Positions 10,065 through 21,474 are shown, numbered from the stretch's first letter. The stretch is 64,000 nt of DNA from Forficula auricularia (GCA_024734495.1 JALMQS010000102.1:8633736-8697735), one strand, 5' to 3'. The notes: generated by a model not told the origin, from the letters alone. Numbers and translations are program-made.

Positions 10065-11182
10065 CAGTGGTACTTCGAGATACGAGTTCCCTAACATACG
10101 AGTTATTTGAGATACGAGCTGTCGAGCGAGCGAAGTTTTGCTTTAAAATACGAGTGACATTTGAGATACGAGCAACGGCCACCTGCGAAACTTTTTCCCA
10201 ACTGATAGAAGCCAATGGATACATCCCCCAGCAAGTCTTCAACTGTGACGAACAGGACTTTTCTGGAAGAAGATGCCGAATAGGACTCACATAACGGCAG
10301 AGGAGAAGATAGTGCCAGGCCACAAACCCATGAAGGATAGACTAACTCTCGCACTGTGCGCCAATGCGAGGGGCGACTGCAAGATAAAGGCTCTGCTTGT
10401 ATACCATTCAGAAAACCCCAGAGCCTTTATGTCACATAAGATTTTAAAAGAAAAACTTAAAGTTATGTGGAGGGCAAACCAAAGGCATGGGTCACTAGGC
10501 AGTTCTTTGTGCAGTGGGTAAACAGTTACAACGAAGTTACAGTCTCAGCAGCATTCGGGGGTTCTACAAGAAATTGATTTCAAGGAAGAGCCAGGGGTGG
10601 AGGAGGTTATCTCTACAAGTGAGATAAAAGAGATCTTGGGAATGTGGGAGAGAGTATTACAGTTCGTGGAAAAGAAACACCCCGAAAAAGTTGCAACAGG
10701 TCGTGCATCGGAGCTATTTAATGACACTTGCCTAACTCATTTCCGCAGCATTCTGAAAGGGAGGAAGAAACAAACCTCCTTGGACAGTTTTTTTTTTTTT
10801 TTTTTTGAATCCGGCGAAAAAGGCAAAGACCAGTGAAGAGAAAAGCAGTGACTAAAATTAAGCATACAGTAGCATTTAAGTTGTGTGTAAGTTGCATTCA
10901 AGTGACCAAAATACCACAAATATGTATGTACACTTTATAAAACCAGTTTTTTGCTTTACATTCTGTTTTATTATGTTTTTATACAATATTTGTCATTTAT
11001 AAATACATTTTTCTTATTCAAAAACAGGTAACAAAAACAAATGGGGGTAGTATTTTTGGGGCTGGAACGGATTAATGGCATTTCAATTAATTTCAATGTG
11101 GAACATTGCTTTGAGATACGAGCAAATTGACATACGAGCAAGGTTACGGAACGAATTAAACTCGTATCTCGAGGTATCCCTG
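10065..11182 (+). mobile_element. Internally deleted Tigger (pogo-family) DNA transposon
   Basis: Terminal inverted repeats CAGTGGTACTTCGAGATACG and, reading in from the right, CAGGGATACCTCGAGATACG, flanked by TA on both sides (10063-10064 and 11183-11184), as Tc1/mariner/pogo elements require. The ends contain further short copies of GAGATACGAG and CATACGAG, the sub-terminal repeats typical of Tigger. Coding remnants of the transposase lie between. At 1.1 kb it is about half the length of a full Tigger. Confidence 0.88.
10196..10830 (+). pseudogene. Tigger transposase remnant (DDE core start and C-terminal tail)
   Basis: The N-terminal part reads IEANGYIPQQVFNCDEQDF and then, after a frame change near 10270, THITAEEKIVPGHKPMKDR, LTLALCANARGDCKIKALLV and YHSENPRAFMSHK. 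This is the start of the Tigger/jerky-type DDE domain, with the first catalytic Asp in FNCDE. The frame changes again near 10480 and stops at about 10565. A second open piece (10573-10836) with EIKEILGMWERVLQFVEKKH and then HFRSILKGRKKQTSLDSFF matches the transposase C-terminal tail. The remaining catalytic residues are deleted, and a T run (10790-10806) expands a Phe stretch. Not functional. Confidence 0.85.
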
Positions 11183-11521
11183 TACTTGAAAAAACTTATA
11201 TGTCATAGTTTTTTTTTTGCAGGCATATTAAAATGGTGGTTGGGCATATTTTAATAAAAAACGTGGTTTGCGGAAAGTTTAATTGCCAAGCTATTTTTTA
11301 AAGATAGCTTGGTAATTAAACTTTCCGCAGACCACGTTTTTTATTAAAATATGCCCAACCACCATTTTAAAATGCCTGCCAAAAAAAAACCATGACATAT
11401 AAATTTTTTTCAAGTACTGTTTTGTGACTGTCTACCTATAGGGAACTCATGATAAAAAAATCAGAAAAATATAAAATCATGAGCAACATTACCTGGGTGA
11501 TTTGAAATGGATTGACCCAAA

Positions 11522-12540
11522 TTAGTTCTTAAAAAAATTTTATTTAGAGTTTTTAAATTTGCGTATAAATATTGTAGGATTATAATTCATTAGTTTGGAA
11601 AAGTCTGAAAATTCATATTTAAGTATATCAAAAGGGATAAAAAAAAATCAATTTTTTTCAATCAAGAAAATCTTAAGCTCAAAGGATCAGATGCCCTACA
11701 TACATAAGGATAATTAGGTAGATCGTAGACTATGCCTTTCTTGAGAAAATCTTTGTAATTAAAATTTGAATCAAACAGAAGAATTACGATTTCATTTATT
11801 TTCCATAATTTATTTGATTTATTCCAAGATATTTCCTAGATTCTAGAAAATAATTTTCTTAGTTATTATTTATACAGGAAGATCTCCATTAGTATGAATA
11901 ATTAATTGATCGGAAAGATTGGAATTCTTACTATTATTTATATTTATAGTAAACAAAGTCCCTGATTAATTGGATGCGCACACAGTTTGCATTAATAAAG
12001 TGAAATTTTTGTTGCATTACTCTTGACCTCTTGACTAGTAGGTATCACTCGCAATAAATTATCTGGTTTGTCGCTATTTGAATTCTCATTTAGCCTGTCT
12101 GTCATTTATATAAATACTTTATAGGAATATATGTTTAAAACAATAAAAATAAAAACTTTAATAATTTTTTCAACAAAAGTGAGCTATCCAAAGGCCTTTG
12201 TTAAAATTATTGACAAAAATGTAAATAATAGATGACAAATGTAAACAAGTCTCCATTTCTTTTATTGGAAGAAGGTTCACGTATATAAAGGAAATTTTTA
12301 AGTGTCTCTAGACAGTAAATACGAGTAGTGGACTAGTGGATTTAGCCAAATCTGGCAAATCTTAATAGATCGGCCTCAATGAATTTATTTTTTCGGATGG
12401 GAATCACTCAAACCGGTCCCGTTATGACCGATCCCCCGGAAATCTACGTGTCTGCCCAATTCCCCACTATAGTTTAGTAAAAAAATTAAATGCAATTAAT
12501 TAGAATAATTTGAAAGTTTATATTGGGAAAATAAGGACAA
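11522..12540 (-). other. HIF-alpha intron, no gene; template of the corrupted copy at 16.2-17.0 kb
   Basis: AT-rich with no coding sequence I recognise. It matters mainly as the clean version of the degraded sequence after the first gap: for instance CATTAGTTTGGAAAAGTCT (about 11588), and TAAATAATAGATGACAAATG (about 12222), recur near 16219 and 16812. Confidence 0.6.
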
Positions 12541-12569
12541 TTTTTTTATGTGTGACTTTTTTATTTATC

Positions 12570-12612
12570 CACCAACGTTTCGTCGACTTTGCCGACTTCT
12601 TCAGGGCTTCAA
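12570..12612 (-). ncRNA. Hammerhead ribozyme motif (minus strand)
   Basis: Minus strand order: GCC, CTGAAGA, hairpin AGTCG-GCAAAGT-CGAC, GAAA, CGTT, GGTGG. All core bases of a type I hammerhead are present. Stem II has four perfect pairs, the cleavage triplet would be GUU, and stem I (GCC with GGT) is short. Stem III is only the self-complementary ACGU, as in the dimeric hammerheads described for Penelope-like elements. Activity is inferred, not shown. Confidence 0.55.
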
Positions 12613-12911
12613 ATAGTCATGTCACACATTCGTTTAAATTTTCTTTTTACCTTCGTTACCATTGAAGGCCATCAGAATACAATTTTCAAAAGATATTTGG
12701 CACATTAACAAAAAAAAAAAAAAAAATTTTCCCAATATAAACTTTCAAATTATAAATTAAATTATGGACGGAAATGATAATAATTAATTAGAATATTTGA
12801 GTGTTATATGATTTATATTTTATGAAAAATAGATGGAGTTTTTAAAAGATTGATTAACAACTCGCGGAGAAGCGACTTTTAATTAAATAAATGCTTAAAA
12901 GAAAGGGTCAA

Positions 12912-13071
12912 TTTAAATCTTAGATATTGATAGATATCTGTTTATATTATATAATATGTCAGAAGCCGAGTGCCAAGCCTGCTATCCAGGCAGTTGGGCT
13001 AACCCTCTCCTGAGGAGGCGAACTTTCTGACATATAATATAAACAGATATCTAGCAAGAACTAAGATTTAA
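12912..13071. repeat. Small foldback element
   Basis: Arms TAAATCTTAGATATTGATAG..GATATCTG and their inverse at 13030-13070 surround a GC-richer loop of about 75 bases that starts GTCAGAAGCC and ends CTTTCTGAC. The loop holds CCAAGCCTGC..CAGGCAG, a nested hairpin. A related phrase, GAGGAGGCGAAGCCTTCTGG, occurs at about 41342. I cannot assign the loop to a known RNA. Confidence 0.6.
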
Positions 13072-13192
13072 AATAACAATTTCTTTTTCGTATCTATTTA
13101 AATAAAATAAATGCAATATTAAAAAAAACTGATAATGAAGGCCAAGCTTTCGGGTCAAACGAATAAAATTATATAGACCTATAAAAATTATA

Positions 13193-13846
13193 AATATATA
13201 CATTATGGTGGTCCTTATTTTAGATATTTTCGAATTTTTACACTAACAAGGGCTCATATGGTTCGAAATAAATAATAAAAAATATCCCCAAGTTTCAAGT
13301 CTCTATCTCAATTATAATCTGTGCCCCCAGCGATATAAGTTTCTCATCTAAATAACATGGGGTTTTTGGCATTAAAATATCAATTTTTTATTCCGGCCAA
13401 AGTATGGTTCAAAAAATTTGAAACTATGTAGACTTTATCCTTATAATACTAGCTATCCATCAGAATTATTACAGATTTTTAGCTATTATAATTTTGGAGT
13501 TACATGTAGATAAAATACTGCTATATCTTAGTGTTACTAAGTTATAGACTCCAAAATTATAATAGCTAAAAATCTGTAATAATTCTGAGGACTAGCTAGT
13601 ATTATAAGAATAAAGTCTACAGAGAGACCAATACTTTGGCCGGAATAAAAAATTGAGCTTTCAATGCCAAAAACCCCATGTTATTTAGATGAGAAACTTA
13701 GATTGCTAGGGGCACAGGTTATAATTAGATAGAGACTTAAAACTTGGGGGATTTTTTTTAAATTTATTACGAACCATATGAGCCCTTGTCAGCGTAATAA
13801 TTCGAAAATACCCAAAATAAGGACCACTCTAATATACATATGTATA
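13193..13846. repeat. Long foldback (arms about 310 bp, loop about 35 bp)
   Basis: The left arm (13193-13507) and right arm (13543-13846) are inverted near-copies: for example CATGGGGTTTTTGGCATT against AATGCCAAAAACCCCATG, and TTATTCCGGCCAAAGTAT against its complement. No open frame of interest. It is a MITE-like or foldback transposon; the ends are not sharply defined. Confidence 0.85.
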
Positions 13847-13927
13847 CAATTGGATGTTGATGAAGGCAGTCCAAGGTGGTTGTAAAAAAATAAGACTATA
13901 TCGGTTTTATTATTTTACATTTATTCG

Positions 13928-13972
13928 ATAACCGACATTTCGGAGATTTACTCTCTCCTTCTTCAGGATAAC
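13928..13972 (-). ncRNA. Hammerhead ribozyme motif (minus strand)
   Basis: Minus strand: ATCC, CTGAAGA, hairpin GGAGA-...-TCTCC, GAAA, TGTC, GGTTAT. Core and stem II are intact; the stem III palindrome has changed from ACGT to ATGT. It lies in a segment starting GGCAGTCCAAGG (about 13866), a boundary phrase shared with the other hammerhead foldbacks at 51.5 and 62.5 kb. Confidence 0.5.
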
Positions 13973-14302
13973 GAAAAGTCAATGAAAGTATATCAACTCA
14001 TAATTACTTCCTGTCTCCTTTGACAATGCCAAGAAAACATTATAAAATTTCATCTCGATAGAAAAAGCAATTGATGATTTCGATAGAAAAATTGTATATT
14101 TATACAGTCTGTCTCTAAAGAAAAACTATCAAATACATATATATATTTATTTTGGGAACATGCTCAAGTGTCGGAAGGGAGCAGAGGATGGTCTGAAGGG
14201 TTATGAATGGATCCGAATCATTCACAAATGGTAAGTGTTGAACTTTATACTTGTGTTTCTTTTATTTATCTAGAATTACATTAAATATCGATAATTATAT
14301 AA

Positions 14303-14680
14303 AAGTTTTAAGAAAAAATAAAACCAAAAAAAATTAAATGCAACAAATAAAATACACTAAAAGATTATAATTATTATCTTATTTAGTTACAACTAATCGA
14401 CAAGAAATCATTAACAAATTACTTTTTGAAGTCTAAATTTATTTAAACATATACCCTTTTATGCATCACTCAGAGGATCTTAGTACACGTTTGGAAGGTA
14501 TGCTCGTTTTATAGGTAAAGTTTGTTTTGGTATACATCAAAAAGTAATTTCATGTTAATATTTCGTCGATTAGTTATAACTAAATAAGATAATAATAATT
14601 ATTTTATACCTTTAATTAATACATTTTATTTGTTGCATTTAATTTTTTAAGTCAGTTTATTTTTTCTTAAAATTTTTTCT
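14303..14680. repeat. Foldback element
   Basis: Inverted arms, for example AAATTAAATGCAACAAATAA against TTATTTGTTGCATTTAATTT, and TTAGTTACAACTAATCGAC against GTCGATTAGTTATAACTAA. The centre lies near 14490. A poor third, inverted copy of the right arm appears at 15520-15678, just before the sequence gap. Confidence 0.8.
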
Positions 14681-15204
14681 TCTGCTTTAGTGATGTTATT
14701 AATATGTTGATCCTATTATCCAGAACCTTTGACCAAATTAATATTGTATGTGCCATCCCTACTCAGATACCCTAACAACGTCATCAATCAGTTCATAGCA
14801 AAGTTAGTCCTGAACAAACCTAACAAAAGGTCTATACCTACGAAAAAAATGGGACCAATCGGAACGTAGACTGGACCCAATGTAAAAAAAATTTCAAAAT
14901 CGGTTCACAATTGGCAGATATAGGTAACATAGGCACAAAAAAAAAAAAAAAAAACAATTCAATCGAATAGAGAACCTCCTCCTTTTTTTGAAGTCGGTTA
15001 AAAAAGGATATATTTTAACAAATATTTAATAAAAGAGTCCGCGATAAGATTTTAATTTAGGAGGCAGGGTAAGTTCTCGACGGCCTGTAGGTATATGTCT
15101 ATATTTATTTATTTACATCAAGTAGAAAACACGCACCGTTTTAACTACTAAAAAAATTTAATAATTATATTTTTGAATCTTAGTTAAAAAAAAATAGTAT
15201 TATT

Positions 15205-15316
15205 TTTAAATTCAAAGGATGTGACAACAATTTCTTCAGAAGAATAAGTATATGTCCCCTTCAGCTGAAACCACCATTAAAATCCATCAGGCATTTAAAA
15301 TGGAGTCATAACAAAT
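15205..15316 (-). pseudogene. sima: HIF-1alpha (Sima) exon: start of PAS-A, with apparent indel errors
   Basis: On the minus strand, after an acceptor-like TCCTCCAG, one frame gives CYDSILNA. After a break at TGATGGATTTT, another gives LMVVSAEGDIYL, and a third gives SEEIVVTS. Together these follow the HIF-alpha PAS-A start (family form LKALDGFVMVL, then DGDMIYISDNV), and this is exactly the exon missing between the bHLH exon and 7148-7327. At least two or three single-base length errors break it, and the donor cannot be placed. Because the next kilobases are demonstrably low quality, I infer sequencing or assembly errors in a functional exon rather than a real pseudogene. Boundaries are approximate at the left end. 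Confidence 0.68.
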
Positions 15317-15519
15317 CTGGAGGATTTTTTTGAGGAGGTAAGGAGGACTTAGTTTATCTTTCTTGTTGTCATTAATACTATTTTTTAAATAATTCAAATT
15401 TTATAGGCTTTTGAAACTCACTGATTGCAGATAAATAAATATGGTATACTCAGCTCACGAACTCTTCTAATTAAAATATATCCTTTCACAACCAAACCTC
15501 TGGCCCACAGGTGTCCTGC

Positions 15520-15678
15520 TTTTTAAAACTGTAGGGATAATTTCTTGGCCAGACAGGATCACTATTAATAACATCACTGAAGAAATAAAAGTGAAAAAAA
15601 ATAAACCAAAAATACAACAAGCCAGGAATACACTAAAGTATAAAATAATATTATTATCTTATTAGTTGCCAACCTAAT
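15520..15678. repeat. Degraded inverted copy of 14565-14745
   Basis: Reads as the reverse complement of the right arm of the 14303-14680 foldback with many small differences (AATAACATCACTGAAGAAAT, then ATAAAATAATATTATTATCT). It ends at the N gap. The density of indels suggests uncorrected sequence. Confidence 0.6.
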
Positions 15679-15911
15679 NNNNNNNNNNNNNNNNNNNNNN
15701 NNNNNNNNNNNNNNNNNNNNNNNNNNNNNNNNNNNNNNNNNNNNNNNNNNNNNNNNNNNNNNNNNNNNNNNNNNNNNNNNNNNNNNNNNNNNNNNNNNNN
15801 NNNNNNNNNNNNNNNNNNNNNNNNNNNNNNNNNNNNNNNNNNNNNNNNNNNNNNNNNNNNNNNNNNNNNNNNNNNNNNNNNNNNNNNNNNNNNNNNNNNN
15901 NNNNNNNNNNN
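15679..15911. other. Assembly gap (233 N)
   Basis: Unknown bases. Because it is not the round 100 of the second gap, it may be a size-estimated gap. It lies in the HIF-alpha intron beside the damaged PAS-A exon. Confidence 1.
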
Positions 15912-18900
15912 TTTTTTGGCATGTTAAGTTAATTGCCAGTTGCCTTTTAAAGATATTGGTAATTAAACTTTCCAGATCAGTACGTTTTCTTTTACGTACA
16001 GTTCAAATCACCACGAAACAAGCCACAAAAAAGTCCAGCAGATACAAATTTTCAAAAACAATGAGAGACTGCCTTACCTATAGGAACCTGATATGAAAAA
16101 TCGTGAAAAAAATATAAAAAATTCACACATTACCTAAAGATTAAATGATTGACCAAATTAAAGTTCTTAAAAAATGGTTTAGTTTTAAAATTGCGAGAAA
16201 ATATTGTAGGATGAGGTAATCATTAGTTTGGAAAAGTCTAAAAATTCATATTAGCATATCAAAAAGGATAAAAAAAATCAATTTTTTCAACTACAAAACT
16301 AAGCTCAAAGGACTGATGCTCCAAAAGACAAGATAATTAGGCAGATCGTGTATCTCGTGCCTTCTGAGAAAATCTTTTGTAAATAAATTCGAATCAAACA
16401 AGAACACGATTTACTATTTTCCAATTTGTTTGATTTATTCAAAGATATCGATCTGAAGAAAAATACAAATTTTTGAAGGTCATATAAGAAGATCTGACAA
16501 GTATTAGAATAATTAATTGATCGAAAAGATTTGAATTCTACCAATATTATACTATAAAACAAAGTCCTGATTATTCGATGCTACCAGAATACAAAGAAAT
16601 TAAAAGAAATTATTCGACCTCTTGATCTAGCAGGTATCACCAGCAGAACAAAATTATTCAAGCTGATTGCCATTTCAACTCCATTGAAGTTCACCGTTGT
16701 CATTTACAAATACTTTAGGTGAACAGAAAGTTTAAAACAATACAAAAACTTTATCAATTTCTTCAACAAAGCGGTTTATCCAAAGGTTTCACAAAACAGA
16801 TGACAAAAACGTAAATAATAGATGACAAATGTAACAAAGTTCCATTTCTTTTATTGAAGCAATGTTCCACGTATATAGCTGAATTATATGTCTCCAAGAT
16901 AGTAAATGAGTAGTATCCAGACGTTTAGCCAACCAGCAAATCTTAATAGAATCACCTCAACGAACGATTTGCTGATGGAATTTCCAAATCAACCCATATG
17001 ACCAACTGAATCTACAAGCAAAAAGCCTGCCCACCCCATCATGCTTAGAAAAACTACAAAATTAATATCATTTATGTTATAAGAGTCATATTTATGAAAA
17101 TATGAGTTTAAAGATTACTTAACAACTTAAAAGACTAATTAAAGAAATGCTAAAAAGAAAATAACAAATTTAGATATTGATAGACATCATGAGGACAGCA
17201 AATATGCCAAGAAAGCCAGAAAATAAAGCTCATATCCAAAAGAAATAACTTCAGAGTGAACTGATGGAGAAGAAACAGAACAAAAGAACAGACAAAATAA
17301 ATAATTTTTCAGGCCTGCTTACCAAAATAAACATAAAAAAAAAATGATAAATAAGCAAGCTAGCCAAACAAATAAACAGAGACCATAAAAATTATAAACA
17401 GACAAGAGAAAAATTCCATGATAGCCAATACTGAAGGTCATACAAGGTTCAGCAACAAGCAAAAAAGGATTCCATAAAGTTCTACCAATGAGACCAAAGC
17501 TCTGAAGCCATCAATATAAGAAATATCATTTCAACGGCCAAAGTAATACTGTGACCAAAACGATAGACTTAGACTGATAATACTATTAACATTCTTAGCT
17601 ACACAGGCAATGGAGTGGTATGGTATATGCATTGCCAGAATGCAGTGTTGCCAAGTTATAGATCAAAAAATTAGAAGAAATAAAAAATTCAGAAGAATTA
17701 CACTGAAGGAAAGCTGATAGGTACAAAGTTCACAGGATCAAGACACAGACAAAAACAGAGTCAGCCAAAAACCACATGCTGAATAGGAAACTAATTGTGC
17801 ACAGGCTAACACATAGACTAAACTCCAAGATGGAACACACAACTACAAGAGCTCAACAAGCAAGACTAAAATTCAAAAATAAATAACACTAATAAGAAGA
17901 GCAAAAGAATTGATGGATGAGCAGTCCACAGTATTAGCAAAATAAGATCAATGAGCCATGATATTTTACATCAAATCTGATAACCCATTGATTTGACGAT
18001 CTCCCCAGATGAACAGTTACAGTGAACATCCACGTCTGTTCCTTTGATGAATACAAGAAAAGACAGGCCCCCAATTGAATAGGTGCTAATGAGATTCTTA
18101 TGATGGGAAAACATGCTGGTAATGAACTGTTCCTGAATAAAACTGATTAAAGAAGATACAACATGAGATGGTGGAAGGCCTAGAGGGGAGGGGAGGGAGT
18201 TCAAACCAGTTATGAGAATGATCTGAGTCAACGTGGGGCCAAATGAATGATTTTAACTTGAGATGGCTTTTAACTTTGGGACAGTATTAGCATCATTGTG
18301 AATAATATGAGATTATAAAACGTGTGGTAAGAAAATTGATTAAAAATAAGTAAGAAGATAAACAGATGAAAATGTATGTGAATACACTGATGAAGAATCA
18401 ATCTATAAAACATTTGTGTCACGTTTTTTGAAACATGCTGATATAGCCTTGATCACCAGTTGATCTCAGTAATGTTGAAAAAAGTGCTGCTTGAGAGGTA
18501 AAAGTTTGTTGAACACATCAAAAAAGAATCAAAGACATTGACAGCAAACTCAGCCAGATATATCATTTGAAAATTTTTGTGTACTATTTCAGCCACTAAC
18601 AAAAAAGAAGTCATTTTTACTTTTCACATACAATAAGATCCTACCATCACAGAAATGAGACCAAGACAAACAACCCTAAGAGAATTCTTCCATAAAAAGA
18701 ATCCACCAGAACAGTCTACAAAGAGAAAGTTGAAGTCCTGAACAAACCAACAAAAGGTCTGAAGATGAAAAATGGGATCTGAATTGAACGGATCAATCCA
18801 CCAAAAAATCAAAATCATTCAACTATGATAGAGGAATAGATAAACAAAAAAAACTAACTAGGAGAACTCCCTAAACATAAAAAGATACTCAACAAATAGA

Positions 18901-18950
18901 TTAGACAAAATATCCACATATATCCAATCTAGTAAAGTTTCCTGATACTA
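15912..18950. repeat. Corrupted direct copy of about 11.29-15.0 kb (probable assembly artefact)
   Basis: The order of landmarks matches the clean segment throughout: GTAATTAAACTTTCC (15958; clean 11311), CATTAGTTTGGAAAAGTCT (16219; 11588), AATAATTAATTGATCG (16507; 11897), GTAAATAATAGATGAC (16811; 12219), CTGAACAAACC (18738; 14809). Between landmarks the match is riddled with small indels, net shrinkage is about 0.7 kb, and the text has an odd excess of CAGA/ACAA words. That is the look of unpolished long-read gap filling rather than natural divergence. Open frames inside (16305-16562, 17971-18231, 18624-18818) should not be treated as genes. Confidence 0.82.
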
Positions 18951-20845
18951 CTGTGGTATAATTAATAATATTTATATCATGAAAAGACGTTTTTGATTAT
19001 TTTTAAAAAATTAATAATATATACTAACTATGAAAAAATAAGATATTAATGTGAAATTTAGATATTGAAGGCAATTTTCTAAAGATAAATCAAGTCCTTT
19101 ATTATAAATCACTATGAAAATTCATCAGCAGCATTAAGTAATGCGAGTCATATCATCAATTGATCTGAAAGATTTTTAGTAAGGTGTTGAGGTAATAGAC
19201 TTTAGTGGAAACAACATTGAAAATAAACAATAATAATACAATTAAATATTGCTTTATTTATATCTGATTTTCATACAAAATAAAGAGATAATTTAATTAA
19301 ATTGAAAGTTTTTCTTCATAGCAATTTTTTATATAGTTGAGTGAGCAGTAAAATTTTCTGCTGGAAATGAAATTTTTATTATATAAACATATAATTATAG
19401 TTTATACGTTTCTTCATTATTATACTAATTTATGAATGAAATAATATCATCATCATAAATAATTCTAATAATAAGAATATCTAGATGAAGTAGTAAGTTT
19501 CCTTTGAAACTATAGTCTTCACAGGTAAATAATAAATAAAAATGTATAATTCTTACAGAAGATAATAATTTTCAGTTGTCTCCTTCACGAATTTAAAGTA
19601 GTAAGTAGGTAGTTATATTTGTTCGTGTTCAATTAATAATTATAATTAATTATGTGTGATTTAAATAAAATTTAAGCTCTTAATAAAATTAATCATCAAA
19701 ATAAAAGATTTAACAGTTCCATTTCTAGATAATTTTGTTCTAATTATTTTGGCAAATATTAAGCGGCACAGATTAATCCTTAATGTCTGTAAAAATACAA
19801 ATTGGAAGAAAAAAATGAAAACTTTCTGTATCTGCAAATTTTGATTATTTGGCTATTTTTTGATCAGCAAACAATTTGAGTTAGAAAGTTGAATCTTGAT
19901 GTAAAAGATCGGTTTATTGATACGAACTTGTCTTCCGAATTTTAGCAGATTAACTACATGGTGGAAATTTAAGAGTTCACCAAATAACGATTCAATTTAT
20001 TTCTGATTTCATGCTTTTTCAATTGAAAATGCTTAAGCTAGAAATAATAATAATTCGTTTTGGAAATACACAGATTTTGGTACCACAACGAACGAATATC
20101 TAAGGCACAAGGTTCTTGAGTTATCGTGAATTTCTGAATATAAAAAGACACACAATCAAAAAAAAAGAATGCTAGAAAATTCTATTCGTCCACATTAGAG
20201 CTATTTCTAAGCAGTATAGGTAATAAATTAAAAAAAATATTTAACTTTAATTCTTTAACTCAAAGTTTATTTCCAAGAAAATGTTATAGAATTTTCAAAT
20301 TTTTGAAAAATATAAGTACCTACCTAAATGTGGTTAACATTTTCTGACTGTTAAAAGGGAAAATTTTCCCGAGACTTCGGTGTTCAAATAAGAGATTTAC
20401 TATTTGATTTTTAAAAGAATTGTATTATTTATTCATTTATTCTTATAATAAAGTCAGAGACGTACCCAGCAGGGTCTATGTATCGGGGCCCCCCCCGCCC
20501 CACCCCACGGAAATCAACTAGCTGATATTAAATATCCATGAATGTAAATCCAGAAAAAAATAATTTAAAATATCTTTGAAAGTATTATTTATTATATATA
20601 TTCGTAAGTATTTTAAATAATATTTTTATTTAAAAATCACCATTTATATTTATGTAAAACTGATTTATTTTTTTCTAGGTACATACCCCTGATATCTATA
20701 TAGATAAGCTATGATAAATATAATAATAAGAAATCCCCTACCCCTTCCCCACGAAATTATCTAGTTGACACTACATATAAATGTAATTTCAAAAAAAAAA
20801 TATATAAAAATTCTTTGAAAATTGTTTCAATAATGAGATTTGATG
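18951..20845 (-). other. HIF-alpha intron, no feature seen
   Basis: AT-rich and stop-rich. A short phrase at about 19625-19665 (CAATTAATAATTATAATTAA, then TATGTGTGATTTA) recurs near 34545-34575, next to a hammerhead-like motif, so a piece of that repeat may be present. A poly-C run sits at 20491-20497. Confidence 0.45.
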
Positions 20846-20931
20846 GTTAGGCGGCCCACGGATATGAAAAGTACAAATTCCGAATAAAATAATTTATTGG
20901 AACGTCACTTTGACTCTTTTAAAAACCGACC

Positions 20932-21443
20932 CATAAAGTAATATAGAGTGGAAGGCTTCCGAATATTGAAAAGCTCTCTCTAGGAGAACATTATTCTTAC
21001 CCTTAATAGCTATTCAAAGATCATAGTCATAGGACATTTAAAGCCTTTGTCATAGATAAAAGATTCATACAGGCTTTATGTTAAATGTTCATTTAGAAAA
21101 TTTTCCAACGTACAAATTTATAGATTAAAATATTATTAAATATGCCTCGTTCTCGAAGTCAATGTTTTGTGAAATGTTTCTTTCGCGATACAAAATCAGA
21201 TAAAGAACATACTTGTTTTAAACGACCTAAAAATCTAGAAATATAAGTACCCTATATAAAATTAACTAGTAATTTATTTCTTTGATTTTTATATGTCAAT
21301 TCTTTAATAATTTAATTATAGAGCTAAAGAGAGCGGTTTCCGCCATTTTATTGCCCATTCCGAACCGCCAGGGAGCTCTGTAACTCGTATACGCTAAAAT
21401 ACATTGGCTCCTTATGGAGCTTTCCACTCTATATTACTCTATG
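20932..21443 (+). mobile_element. P-element-like MITE with relict THAP exon, copy 1
   Basis: A 512-bp element with terminal inverted repeats (left CATAAAGTAATATAGAGTGG; right end is the inverse, ending CTCTATG) and a perfect 8-bp target duplication AACCGACC (20924-20931 and 21444-21451). Eight-base duplications and a THAP-type exon point to the P superfamily. A second copy is at 39605-40122. A hairpin GGCTCC-TTAT-GGAGC precedes the right end. The host site is the stem I strand of a hammerhead motif. Confidence 0.82.
21142..21246 (+). pseudogene. THAP-like mini-frame in P-like MITE
   Basis: A 34-residue frame, MPRSRSQCFVK followed by RDTKSDKEHTCFKRPKN. The family pattern is a start with Cys-x(2-4)-Cys and, further on, an F-x-x-P-K/R-N stretch, as at the start of THAP zinc fingers, the DNA-binding domain of P transposases. 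In copy 2 the second Cys is in register (CFVKDC); here a change gives CFVKCF. Copy 2 is followed by a donor-like GTAAGT, mutated here to ATAAGT, so in this copy the frame runs into a stop at once. Only a short N-terminal piece of the finger remains. A decayed first exon, assigned with moderate confidence. Confidence 0.5.
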
Positions 21444-21474
21444 AACCGACCTTTCGGAAGATCTTCCACTCCTT

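Larger units (their letters stand above)
9950..11521. repeat. Long foldback element split by a Tigger insertion
   Basis: The outer arms match in inverted orientation: GGGTCAATCCATTTCAAAT at the left against ATTTGAAATGGATTGACCC at the right, and GAGTTCCCTATAGGTA against TACCTATAGGGAACTC. Inward, the palindrome resumes at 11183-11400 (for example AAAGTTTAATTGCCAAGCT against AGCTTGGTAATTAAACTTT). Removing 10065-11182 rebuilds one near-perfect hairpin of about 450 bp. No coding in the arms. The right arm is the start of the sequence duplicated, corrupted, from 15912 onward. Confidence 0.8.

Noticed and set aside
17971..18231. A minus-strand frame (ending ...FLVFIKGTDVDVHC and IVKSMGYQ) that superficially resembles a PAS-A start
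   Set aside because: It lies in the corrupted copy. The clean counterpart (about 13.95-14.05 kb) translates to nothing PAS-like, and a better PAS-A candidate exists at 15.2-15.3 kb.
20303..20365. Minus-strand SENVN-like codons with a donor-like GTAGGT, considered for the PAS-A exon
   Set aside because: No flanking PAS residues; an in-frame TAG precedes the donor, and the open stretch is only about eight codons.
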